A stretch of DNA of 64,000 nucleotides from Puccinia triticina (taxonomy: Eukaryota > Basidiomycota > Pucciniomycetes > Pucciniales > Pucciniaceae), in the NCBI RefSeq assembly GCF_026914185.1, contig NC_070558.1, positions 4,650,001-4,714,000 of the forward strand. Reading direction: 5' to 3'. The notes under the pieces were generated by a model, which was not told the DNA's origin, did not search any database, and worked only from the letters and a program-made list of their open reading frames with translations. The position numbers and the translations under genes are program-made. Numbering within the stretch: the first letter of the stretch is position 1; every line of letters begins with the position of its first letter. Below, one piece after another: positions 11,147-22,104 of this stretch.

Positions 11147-12499
11147 AGATGGATCAGCCTAAACGGGTTTGCACACGTTTTTGACAAGGTTGCACGGGAA
11201 GGTGGTGCGCAAGCAGATTATGGGTGTGACTGCAAGTGCTGCGCCAAAGTGATTCTTCTCCCCAATGTGATACCCAACCTGAAGGTAATCACTGAATCTT
11301 GTGTTTTTTTTAGTATTATGAGCAGGCAGTAATTGGGATGGTGCCTTGTGCAACCCTGTCTCCCGCCACCAGCAGCAGATCTCACTTCAACCTGCCGGGG
11401 TACCTGGTGGGTTCTTAGAATTTTAATATTGGCTAGAGAGAAGCTGGTGTTATTGTTTCTTCTTGATCTCCTCTTCTCTTGTGTTGTGTGAAGGCAGTTG
11501 GGCTTCCCTGGTACCCAACGGGTTGAGGAGCTCAACCCCAATAAAAAAAAATGAAGCTAAGGTAGGGTCACCAACAACTATCCAACCCCATATAATTTTC
11601 AAGTGCTCAACCAGGGAATACTCTGTGTACTACAAAGACATCTTCAACCTTACACTCTGTTTTAATCTGGCCATTGATGATCTTCCTCTTCAAAAATCTG
11701 ATGAGTTATAATTTCTACATAATGTTGTGTCCAAACTGGGAAGTTATGAAAAATTTTAGAATTGAGAGACTCAGTCACTCAGAATTTCTTACATTTGTAA
11801 GGGTGTCTAAAAATTGAAGTTGTGGAATATCTTACAATAGTGATAAAAATACTGTAGATTTCCACTTACAGCAAAATCATTCTCTTTGTTTTTGAATTAG
11901 GCAGAAATCCAAGTTTATTAAAGCCTTGGAATCACAAAACAAAAATTCAAGGGTTTCCCCTACAAATCTCCAAAAATCACAAAAACAAATCAAGGGTTTC
12001 CCCTCTACAACTTCCAGAAAAAAAAATATTAAGGGTTTTCCCTCTACAAATTCCCAAATCAACAAAAAAACCACAATATTACAGCAACCAAAAATAGAAA
12101 AATAATCTGCACCCAGCCACCTAACATCAGCAAGCTGATGCACCGTGGCCCACCATTCATCCCTGTCTAGCAGGGTTAAAAAATGGTGAGAGGATGACCC
12201 CCAGCGCGCCGCATTGAAGGCATTATGCAAAGGGGGGCCAACAAGTTTAGCCCCTCAAACTGCGCAAGTGCAACAGCGGAGGGGGTGAGGACGAACCACA
12301 CGCTGGAAGTACAGCGGCAGAGGACGCCTGAGGATTTATTGAACCCAATGAGCTCCTATTTATACACACCTGCCAACTCGATACAGCAGCTCTACCGCAT
12401 CTCATGCGACAACAACAACCCACCGCCACGCCACTGCCCAATACAAACCGTGCGGCCCTGACTATGAGGGTGCACAATTCCACTGCAATCGCGCCCTCG
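11147..12499. other. AT-rich spacer with short tandem repeat
   Basis: No gene is supported. About three diverged copies of a 55-bp unit with the word AAGGGTTTCCCCTC lie at 11920-12075. The two GC-rich tracts on either side could once have been one gene, but nothing joins them. Confidence 0.3.
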
Positions 12500-14294
12500 T
12501 CATAACTACAACGCTGTTGCCCAGTCAACCGTACTCCACGTCCCCACAACTGGCGCTGTTTCTGCTCAACCATCTTCCCAAGAAGGCGTCGAACTACCAG
12601 ATCAAGCTCGACGCCTCGTGCGTCCTGCCCCCACCTCTGCCCCTTCATCCAAACAAAACAGGCAACGCTGACACAGGCCTGTGTTTCCAGGGCCGAGACG
12701 CTGATCTTGCATGCGCTTGAGCACAAGTGGTCAATGATGGCGCTGTTCTTTCGCCCGCCCTCTCCGACCCCTTCCCTCATCCTCGCCGGAATCTTTTCAG
12801 CTTGCCGCGCTGCGCGATTCCGACCGCTCTGTCCAGGTAGCCAAGGCCATGGCCCAAGTCTTCCAACTATCTGGTCCGTCCTTTCCCTTCGTCTTCACAG
12901 AGAGAATGAACAGGTGGGCTCTTGCCAATGATTTTCATTTCACAGTTGAAAGATTCCTACCCTCCCTGTTGCTGGTCCTCCACCAGGCCCGACCAGCCGC
13001 CAATTTGCTCCAGCCCTTCCGCCCTGACGATCCTAGGGCTCTGGCACTGCGTCAAACATGCGCCCGCAGCCCTCGCGCATTCGCTCTCAGCTTTTGGTCA
13101 AGCCCATGTTGACCTCAGCCCGACCTCGTCCGCGTGGGGCGCGCGATATCCTTACAACACGCGCGTGCTTTTGAATCACATGGTGCCTTACTCGGAACCC
13201 CTGCCCACTCCCATTCGGACGGCGAACACGATCTCTCCAATCGTCTCGTCCATATCAGCAACTTGCCGAACCCTACTAACCTAACACGCAGTAACAGTAT
13301 GGGTGAGCTGCGCATTCCTTCGAGGATCACGTCCCAGCAGGGGCGCCTCTAAACCGAACTCAATCAGGTCAAGGAATTCGCCAGGGGAATTGAGGGTTAG
13401 TCCCATGTCTTTCCGGGAAATTTTCGAAACATGACGGCTGACTGTTTTCCCCACTGCACAGGGTTGAAATCGATGAGACGGACGTATCGAAAGATGCTCC
13501 GTGCGACACTCCGTCCACAGAGCTTTTCGAATGCGGACGAGCCAGATAGTGATTCAGATTTGCATCAGGAGCCGGACCGGCTGCCGGACCTCCCCGCGAA
13601 ACAGGAAGACTCGGCCTCGGGCTCGGCTGGTCAACAAGTGAGTCCCGGGGCGCTGGACCGCGTGTACAGTGTGATCCAAAAGATCCAGGAAGAGTATAAA
13701 GAGTGGTGGACGTCCTGTAACGTGCTCATCGATCTCGGCGAAGGCTCGAGGGACCCTCGCACTAAGTTCTCATCTGACCGCGTCCGGGCTATCACCGCGT
13801 ACTCTCAAGACCCTTCCCCGTCTGAACTCGACCCCCTGCCCGTCCCTACGACGACGGACGCAGGCAAGGCCCCGCAGGAGGCCCCGCCCGGCGTACATAA
13901 ACACTTCGAGATCCTCAAGAGCATGTTCGCCCCCGACGGCTCTTCTGAAGCCTCGCCGAAGGGGCAGACAACAACAACAACAACAACCTCGTCGTCAGCG
14001 TCGTCTTCTTCTTCTTCGGCACAGACCAGCCCGGAGAGCGGTCCGGCGCCTCCTGAGCCGCCGATGCGCTGCCTCACGCCGCCCATGGCCCTTCAGCCGG
14101 AGATTGACTTGGGCGACAAGACACCCATCTCCCGGCCTGTCAAACCTGCCGAATCAGCTGCAACGTGTGCCCCGCGAAAGCCGCAGACACTCACGCCGGC
14201 GCCTCAAAAAGTGCACAGCGTCGACCTCCTGGCCTCCACCTTCACCTCAACAATGACGACGCGAACGACGACGGTCGCTCTGGACAACCACTAA
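12500..14294 (+). CDS. Putative multi-exon gene, unknown product, partly resolved
   Basis: A GC-rich tract with coding character. The last exon is the clearest: 13462-14294, ending TAA, preceded by an intron 13396-13461 (GTTAGT, branch GCTGAC, CACTGCACAG) and a short exon 13368-13395. Another intron 13303-13367 (GTGAGC to CAATCAG) fits, although the exon before it is ambiguous. The last exon encodes an acidic Ser/Pro-rich region, a helical stretch near 13660-13740 (VIQKIQEEYKEWWTSC) and a Thr/Ser run from a CAA/TCG microsatellite. Further up, 12777-13100 encodes a helix-like segment. I do not recognise the family. In-frame stops at 13110 and 13350 lie in likely introns, but decay is possible. 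Confidence 0.4.
13967..14020 (+). repeat. Trinucleotide runs (CAA)n and (TCG/TCT)n in coding context
   Basis: A compound microsatellite encoding Thr then Ser runs within the putative last exon of the 12.5-14.3 kb gene. Confidence 0.7.
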
Positions 14295-15712
14295 CCACAA
14301 GCTCCAGAAGGACCTCAGCGCATACAAGTTTGATTGCTTGGTCCCCAGTCATAACCCTCATCGTCCCCCACAGACATGCCTCCATCCTGAGCACCTCTGG
14401 CACACCTTGCCAACCATTTTGTGCAGGCCAAGGCTCTCCCCACCATTGTCCATATTTTTCCTTTCTCCTGCCTATTTATCTTAAACTTGAACTTTAGTAT
14501 TCAACTAGCGCTCCATCATTATGTGGAGATGATTTATGCTCAACAGAAAGTCTCTTTTTCATATTTTAATGTGTCTTCTCATGTATATTCCTACTCAGTT
14601 GTAATCAATCTTTCCCCCCTTTTCATGAGGCATTCAGTAAGACATTACTATTCGCAGCATTTTGCAGTTGTTGCACAATGTTGGATACACATTTCCAAAG
14701 TATTTGAGAGGACTGGATCATGCTGTCCTAAAGGCTTTGATCTCTTCATAAATCAAGTCTAACCTGGTTTGTAAAATGTGGTGAACAATGACATGAATGA
14801 ATTTAGCACTGATGAATTTTTTGAACATGTTTTTGGCACCCAAAAGAGTCACTAGAAAGAAATGCTAGATTTCCCCCTAATTTAGGCCTTCTTCACAAGG
14901 ATCTTTTACAGCCTGCAGTGCAAGTTAATTTCTTGATTTTGAAGAATCCATCCCTCAAGATTATTTTTGGCACCATAAGCTGCAATGTGCTGCTAGACTA
15001 TACCCCTTAAGATGGGGAGATAAATATGTATATTTTATACCCAGCAATCTCCTGGCCATTGTCACATGTGCAGCTCTCCTTGGCAACCCTGGTGTCTGGC
15101 TCACAAACAATCAGGGCACACCTGCTCAAGTTCTGATTTCTCATTTGTTCTGTTATGCTGTGAAGGAATGTGTGTACATAGCTTGACAACCAGTTGTTCC
15201 AATCATCTCCCTGCATGCACAATCCCAAATAACAAATATTCTCACTAGACCTTCATGATCAGTATATACTAAAAATCAATTGTAATCTCTGTAGTCTGTT
15301 GTGACCATCAAAACAAGTAAATACTGCGTTTTGATGGTGCCAGTGCAGCGGAGGTCTGGGGTTTTGTCCTTGTAGCGGAACCAATCCGCGGACATATCCA
15401 AAGTCACTGGCCTCACTGCAGATTTGATGTCATGCAGGGGCTTCACAAACCACAAATTATGATTACATAATATGAATCAGTTTTACACATGGTGGCTTGT
15501 ATGCGTATGTTGCACAGCAAATGGGGGCTAAAAATGCTAGAAGATGAAAGATGAACAACTGCTGTTACACTGATGGCTATCAAGCATTTCCAGTAAACAT
15601 GTGTTTGCCCCTTAGCTTCATTTTTTTTTTGCCCTTAAACCATCCAGACATGCTCAAAAATGGGTAAGATGATTTTTTGTGTGTAACAAATGTGTCTTTG
15701 AGGATTTTTTCC
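14295..15712. other. AT-rich DNA, no gene seen
   Basis: Probably the body of one or both of the Helitron-type elements ending at 15742 and 15941. No protein motif recognised. Confidence 0.3.
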
Positions 15713-15742
15713 CTGCAGCGGCGGAGCCGCCTTAGCCTCTAG
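15713..15742 (+). mobile_element. Helitron-type 3' terminus (plus strand)
   Basis: Hairpin GCGGCGGAGCCGC, about 12 nt to CTAG, then T. Another terminus of the same strand lies 199 bp downstream, suggesting one insertion close to or inside another. Confidence 0.65.
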
Positions 15743-15910
15743 TGTTGATTGAAGCATGACTAATTTGAGTGTCTTGCTCCCTAAAAAAACTCTATCATGC
15801 TTGTGGGTATTTGTTAATTCCATGGGGTGGTGTGTTCTTGGGGGAGCTATGCTTGCCAGGTTGGGACTGGAAGCTATTGAACATGGATGAGAAAGTAACA
15901 TGACACCGGA

Positions 15911-15941
15911 TCTGCAGCGGCAAAGCCGCCTTGGCCTCTAG
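15911..15941 (+). mobile_element. Helitron-type 3' terminus (plus strand)
   Basis: GCAGCGGCAAAGCCGCC then GGCCTCTAG followed by T. Same family as the other termini. Confidence 0.6.
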
Positions 15942-16086
15942 TTAGATCTATTGTTGCATAGTTGGATTATAAAAATCATTTGCCCACCAACTTCATTCAA
16001 AATACAGCTGTCATAGCAAGCTGCTACAAAAGAAGTTGGCCTACATTACAAACCCAATTGATGAATAAACAAATTACATAAAATTA

Positions 16087-17669
16087 CGGACTTACTTCGC
16101 GCACTGGGAGAAACTCTTTGCGCACTGTGGGGGTCGTCGTCTCAACGTCCCGCCCCCAGTGCGCGCTTTCGCCACGGCTCTTCGCGCACTGTGCATTCCC
16201 CCAAAAAAACGGCTTGCATTTCTTGAGATATTTTTTGATGAATCAATAGGATGACTTTTTATGATCCCCCTAAAAAATAATCAAGTCATTTGGTGGTCTC
16301 CTTGAGCCTAGAGAAAATTGACATGAAAAAATCATATTTTAACGCGGCAGGGACCTGTAATATCGCTTCCTGTGCCCCAGTAGCCCCAAAAATTTCACAG
16401 TATCATGGTACATGTGCAAATTCATTATCTGATAATTTTCAGAATTTTTCCCAGAGATATAAGGGGTGCGCGGCAGGCTTAGTAGGAAAATTACTGCTAA
16501 CTGTATAGCTTTTTTGTTACACACCCAAACAGTCCCAAAATTTCAGAAATGTTTTCATTGTGAATATTCTCCGCGCCATAAATTTCTTGGCAATAGTGTG
16601 TCATGATAACATGAGATATAAGGGGTGCGCGGCAGGCTTAGTAGGAAAATTACTGCTAACAGGATAGCTTTTTTTACACACCCAAACAGTCCCAAAATTT
16701 CAGAAATTTTTTCATTGTGGATATTCTCCGCGCCATGAATTTCTTGGCAATATTGTGTCATGATAACATGAGATATAAGGGGTGCGCGGCGGGCTTAGTA
16801 GGAAAATGACTGCTAACTTATCTCATGTTTTAATGACACAATATTGCTAAGAGCTTTATGGCGCAGAGAATATGCAAAATTGAAACATTCCTGAAAATTT
16901 CAGACTTTTTCAGCGTGTAACAAATAATCTATACCTGTAGCAGCCATTTTCCTACTAAGCCTGCCGCGCACCCCTTATATCTCATGTTATCATGACACAC
17001 TATTGCCAAGAAATTTATGGCGCGGATAGTATCCACAATGAAAACATTTCTGAAATTTTGGGACTGTTTGGGTGTGTAACAAAAAAGCTATACTGTTAGC
17101 AGTAATTTTCCTACTAAGCCTGCCGCGCACCCCTTATATCTCATGTTATCATGACGCACTATTGCCAAGAAATTTATGGCGCGGAGAATATCTACAATGA
17201 AAAAAAATTCTGAAATTTTGGGACTGTTTGAGTGTGTAACAAAAAAGCTATACAGTTAGCAGTAATTTTCCTACTAAGCCTGCTGCGCACCCCTTATATC
17301 TCTGGGAAAAATTCTAAAAATTATCAGATAATGAATTTGCACATGTACCATGATACTGTGAAATTTTTGGGGCTACTGGGGCACAGGAAGCGATATTACA
17401 GGTCCCTGCCGCGTTAAAATATGATTTTTTCATGTCAATTTTCTCTAGGCTCAAGGAGACCACCAAATGACTTGATTATTTTTTGGGAGGGTCATAAAAG
17501 GTTGTTCTATTGACTCATCAAAAAATATCTCCAGAAAAGTAAGCCGTTTTGTTGGGGGAATGCACAGTGCGCGAAGAGCCGTGGCGGAAGCGCGCACTGG
17601 GGGTGGGACGTCGAGACGACGACCCCCACAGTGCGCGAAGAGTTTTTCGCAGTGCACAAAGTAAGTCCG
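16087..17669. mobile_element. Foldback element FB1, CGGACTTAC ends, 8-bp duplication
   Basis: The two halves are inverted repeats of about 730 bp around a short centre near 16880. The termini are CGGACTTACTTCGCGCACTG and its complement. Both flanks carry the perfect 8-bp duplication TAAAATTA (16079-16086 and 17670-17677). Within each arm, TTCGCGCACTG words recur near the ends, and roughly 160-bp repeats with GGGGTGCGCGGCAGGC and ACACACCCAAACAGTCC recur inside. There is no transposase. The 8-bp duplication suggests mobilisation by a hAT-type or similar transposase. Confidence 0.85.
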
Positions 17670-17892
17670 TAAAATTAATTCACCATCTTCCAAAATCAAA
17701 TCACATTACATCATGACAAAACAGTCTTTTTTGTTTGGAAATGAACTTCCCCCATGATCTGTGACAAACCACCCAATACATCTATTCAAATTTCACACAT
17801 GTTTCAGCTTATACAGAGGCCTACTCTGATAGGTCTTCTGGGTGAAGATTCTGTTGAGGTATCCTGCAGCAAGTCTTTCACTTGGTAAAAGA

Positions 17893-17922
17893 CTAGAGGC
17901 CAAAGCCGCTACGCCGCTGCAG
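17893..17922 (-). mobile_element. Helitron-type 3' terminus, diverged hairpin (minus strand)
   Basis: Same CTCTAG end and GCAGCGGCG core as the other termini, but one arm of the stem is altered (GTAGCGGC), so the hairpin is imperfect. The element would extend rightward. Confidence 0.5.
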
Positions 17923-19665
17923 GGCCCAAGCCCTTTGGGCGCGTGGCGGGAACTTTGCCACCCCCGCAACATATCCCTGCATCTTGCAACACCGCCCTTG
18001 CACACACACCCACGCATGGCCCCTTGCAAGCCCAAATGATCTTTAGAATTAGGGAGATCTCTTCCATCATCATCATCTTGGCCAAAACCAAACTGAAAGG
18101 ATTGAGATCCCGGGTCAATTGAAAATAATACATCTCAAAAAGATATGAAATAAAAGTTGAATTGCCACAACATTTATAGGAAATGTGTCAATACAAGGAT
18201 ATTGTGTGTGAGACTGGGATGAGGAGACAGAAGAGATTGGACTCCAGTAGAGAATCAGATTGATGGGAGTAATGATGCTTGTTGCACCGAGATTGACAAT
18301 TTGTTAAATGTTTGCCCAGAATCAGCCTGGCCTTGCTATCAGGCAGTTGGGTGGCGTCTTTCAGGGAGCTTGATACCCTTGGATTTTTGGGCTTTCAGCT
18401 CAGCAAGGCCAAGACCGGCGGAAAGGCTTTCAGCAACAGGTGGTTTTGGATCTTGTGGAAGCCTGCGGCAAGGATTGCAGTGAGAGACAGCCAAGACAGT
18501 GGACTATGAGAAGCTTGATTTGGACAGAGGACAGTCAACTTTCAAGGCTCCTGCAGGCCTGAATAGCCTCCCTAAGCCCTTAGGCTTGACCAATCACTTG
18601 GAACATTGAGGGAGTAATCTTCAAGAACCAAGTCAGATTAAGTGCTATCCTGAGGCCATGTTCACAGAAATATTTTCAAAACACCTGACTCACCAGGTTG
18701 CCAGAAATCTTTTGCTGACTCTGCCAAGTATTCATGCATGATCAACTATTGATGCTTCCAACTCCTGTCTGATTTGGGATACTATAGATTTATAAGTAGA
18801 AATTGAATCACCATCCCTCATAGGTTGGACATTGAAAAGGGACCTTAATTGGGTGTACAGTGTATCTAAATTGAGATTGAGCAAGTTTTTGTCCTAATTA
18901 GATGAGAGATCATTCAGCAGGTAATGAGATTGGTCCTAGAAGTTAGGACTTAAAAAGGAGACACAACAATGAATAGACATCAGGTGAGATGAAACAGTAT
19001 GGTAACAGGTGTTGAATTTTGCTAGAGAGCATCCCATATTGTTGAGTTTTTGCCATGACAGACCCGCGAAAGGGCTGAGTTGGGTAGAATCTATTTTTTG
19101 TAATTCAGACCGGTCACTCTCTCCCTTGCTTCCTTACTCGTCCTTTCCTTCCCTGGGGCTAACTTCCCCTTTCCTTTTTTCCAACTCTCTCTCTCTTTTC
19201 TCAACCTTGATCAGACTCAACTCATCAATCTCAGTCGCAACATTGCTCAAGACTTGAATCTCAATCCTTTCTTGACATTTCCCGAGTTCCTTGTCAATCA
19301 CCTGATTGGCTCTTCTCTCCCATTTGGTGAGAAAATCACAGCAATAACCTCGGTCCAATCCTCCCTTGGCTAATCTCGTATTATTTTCTTCTATCTCTAC
19401 CCTTCCCCAGTGTCCTTTTTAACAGTCTCTTCTTTCCTGTCCTTGATTGTCTCTGAATCTCAAATCTATTGTGTTGTCTGGTTCTAAAATCTTTGGCAAT
19501 CTAGATTGAAACCTGTCACATATGCCCGCTCATTTCGCCCATACGCCCAGGTGAGTTGATCACTTGGACAATTGTGAAGCAAGCGCAATCATTGGTAGAA
19601 TTGAGCCTTGACAACAAATCCTGGAAATATTTCCAAGGGAAGTGATCAAGATTGTTTCTACCTGC
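17923..19665. other. Intergenic or Helitron-interior DNA, no gene seen
   Basis: Mixed composition with a pyrimidine-rich tract at 19110-19210. Open frames are short and unconvincing. Confidence 0.25.
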
Positions 19666-20393
19666 TCAGAACTGGTCAAAGGAGGTGGAGAGGTTGAGGG
19701 CGGGTTCAGAGGCGGGGTCGGAGCGTGATTGCTGAGAAAAGATGTCACAGGAGGCGGACTCGTCAGAGGAGTGTTCTTTGTCAATGGGCGCCTGCGCAGA
19801 CTTGGAGGAGGCCGTGTGTGGCTCCTCCTTTTCCTGCTCTTGCTGCTTTGTATCAATGGGGACAGCTTTCTGCTTGCCCTTGGAAGCCAAGAGACGGGTG
19901 TTCGTGGTGTCAGTGTCAGGAGAAGGGTGAAGGGAGGGACCAATGGTGGTGTTGCTTGTCTGGCCTGCAAGGATACAATGATGGTTAGCGGGTACAACTT
20001 ACAGGTAGCAGAAGCAGCAGAAGGAGAAGGAACAATGGGCCTACATTTGACCAAACACCTAGCGTAATCAAGGTTGCAATAGAGGCATTCGACAACCTTA
20101 GCGGCCTTGTTCTCTTCCCAAATAAGTTGACCTATGATTCTAGCCCTTGAGATCTGAGTAAGATCGGAGGTAGAAAGATGGAGGGCTGAGCAGAGGGTCT
20201 TGACAGAGAGCTTGCCGAGGCCGGCACCAATACCAAGATTCTTGACCCGCTTGGCCCAGAAGAATGGATCCCCAAAGTTGGGCTTCTGCGGGCTATGGAT
20301 TGGATAAAGAGCTTGGGAAAATGGCAATTGATCAGGCCACTTGGAGCGCACCTCGTCGCCTCCATCTGATTGATGAGAGCTCCAAGGAATCAT
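19666..20393 (-). pseudogene. Sterol 3-beta-glucosyltransferase-like C-terminal fragment
   Basis: From 20393 downward, residues about 40-125 resemble the C-terminal end of UDP-glucose:sterol glucosyltransferases: GDPFFWAKRVKNLGIGAG followed by a helix and an ending like that after the donor-binding domain. A very short intron at 19965-20002 (38 nt, GTAAGT, branch GCTAACC, TTGCAG) joins in the right phase to an acidic Ser/Gln-rich tail ending at 19666, giving 229 residues. Without splicing the frame stays open to 19560 but the tail looks unlike protein. The whole N-terminal acceptor domain and most of the donor domain are missing, so this is a truncated copy. Family assignment is by motif memory only. 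Confidence 0.5.
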
Positions 20394-20863
20394 CCAGTCA
20401 AGTTATGTTCCTTTTTCCAACTTCTTTAAAAAAAATTGTTATTTCCAGTTGAGCGTGGTTTGGGATGAATTGTGAATACATGCCTTGTAGAAAGAAAGCA
20501 CCCGTGAGGGCTTTCGGAGGGAGTGGAAATGGTTGCAAAGAGCATCAGCCCATGTTATGATATTGTTGGGTGGGAGGACCAGCTGGGCAGTATGGTCTGG
20601 ATGAAGCTTGCGGGTGGGGATTCACTCGTCAAACCGCTTGAAACGTCATGACTGGCATGCAGGGATGTTGTTAAGCCAAGGTTGTATTGTGTAGAGCAAA
20701 GCCAGCGAGTGGACCAGCAGTAGATTGGGTGAGGCAAATTGGTTGGTAGGAGGGTTGCACGTGGTGAGTTGATATGGAGACAAGGAGGAGGTGTCTGGTG
20801 ACGGGCATGGCGGTTGGTACTGAAATGTGGGTGGTGGCAGCTGGTGGTGGGGAGGCAGGGGTT
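20394..20863. other. Upstream of module copy 3, no gene seen
   Basis: G-rich on the plus strand with GGTGGTGG words similar to the upstream parts of module copies 1 and 2, so probably the left part of the same repeat family. Confidence 0.3.
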
Positions 20864-21175
20864 CTTTATAAAAGAGCATGATTCAATGATACTGTCCCCC
20901 CAGGGGATCCAGTTTTGTCCTACCCCCTCCCTGGGAGCCCACTAATCACTTGATTAGGGCCTTCCTGGACCACTCTAACAACCGGCGCACTTTTGCTTGT
21001 TGCTGCAGCACAGCTGGAGGGTCATCCATAGGGCCTTTGGGCCTTTGGGGATTTCAACGTGTACTGTGAGATTTGTAGGCTGTTTGTGCCATTTTGTGAG
21101 AAAAAAAAACACTCCAAAACTTAGATCCAGAGGTCTAGGATTGTGTGGATTTAAGAAAGTGGGATATCTGGTACA
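20864..21175 (+). promoter_or_regulatory. TATA-plus-leader module, copy 3
   Basis: CTTTATAAAAG at 20864, the CCCCCAGGGGATCC block at 20897, the CTAATCACTTGATTAGGG hairpin (9-bp stem, CT loop) at about 20942, then a tail nearly identical to copy 2. Confidence 0.5.
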
Positions 21176-22104
21176 GCCTTCAACTTGCAAAAAATAAAAA
21201 TATAACAGCATTCAGCTCTAAGGAAGTTCAAGTGGAATGCTGTTCTTAAAAGCTGCCCAGAACAGTTTCGAAAATCTTCTGATGAGCAGTGGGGTCAATC
21301 GTCCCAAGAAATCCTTAATTTTTCACAGGAATTATTTGATAGGGATTTGTTTGCCTCTTGATAGAAGCCGTCTTTTTATGGGCAGTTGGGTTTGATGATA
21401 CAGCCCGTCGTGCCAAGAAACTGTTTGTGCCGAGGACCCTGATCTTTTGAGAGGAATGTTTATCAGACCAGCTTCCGGGCGGAGTGGCGATTGATCTGAT
21501 GATGATGCTGACCGGGAAACTGTATCTGTAGTGCTGAGCTGTAGCCAGACGCAAGACCGACAAAACTCCGCCACATGCGCAGGTGACTCGGGTGGATACG
21601 AGAGCGAGGATGGCCACACGTTCCGGTCCGAGGCCTGCTGTCTGTGGGGTGCGGGGGCGGGCGCACCTCGGTTTTCAGCCTGGCGGAGTGAAAGTGAAGG
21701 GATGATGTCAGTTGGACTGCTTACGTAAACCCTCCACCCTGGGGCCAGAGTCCTCCCCACTCAACCTCGATCATAGTTTGCCCCATCCACTACAAATTAT
21801 TTACCTCCCCACACGACCATTCCACATTAAAGGCCGCAAATATAGCATATTATTTGTACTAGAAGCTCTGCAGAACACAAGAAAAGCCTTGGGGGGAAGC
21901 ATCTCTTGTCTCTTGACTCGAAAAACAAACGAACGCAACAGGTAATTATTGGCTCTGCTTTCTCTTCCGCTCGACGGAGAACGAGTCGATCAGGCTTGTT
22001 GACCATTTAACCTCCCCCCTCCTCTTTCCCCCCACCGCCACCTCTTCTCTTCTGCCCCCTTACAAGTAGCCGTACTAGTCCACCCGAATTAGATCACTAG
22101 CAGG
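21176..22104. other. 5' region of the transketolase-like gene
   Basis: GC-rich minus-strand frames at 21315-21760 might be a remnant of a divergent gene but show no family features. Pyrimidine-rich DNA precedes the start codon, and a possible 5'UTR intron donor (GGTAATTATT) lies near 21941. Confidence 0.3.

Noticed and set aside
16339..17417. Repeated 60-80 codon frames in FB1, FB2 and FB3
   Set aside because: The same peptides appear from both arms of inverted repeats; they are shadows of the foldback arms.
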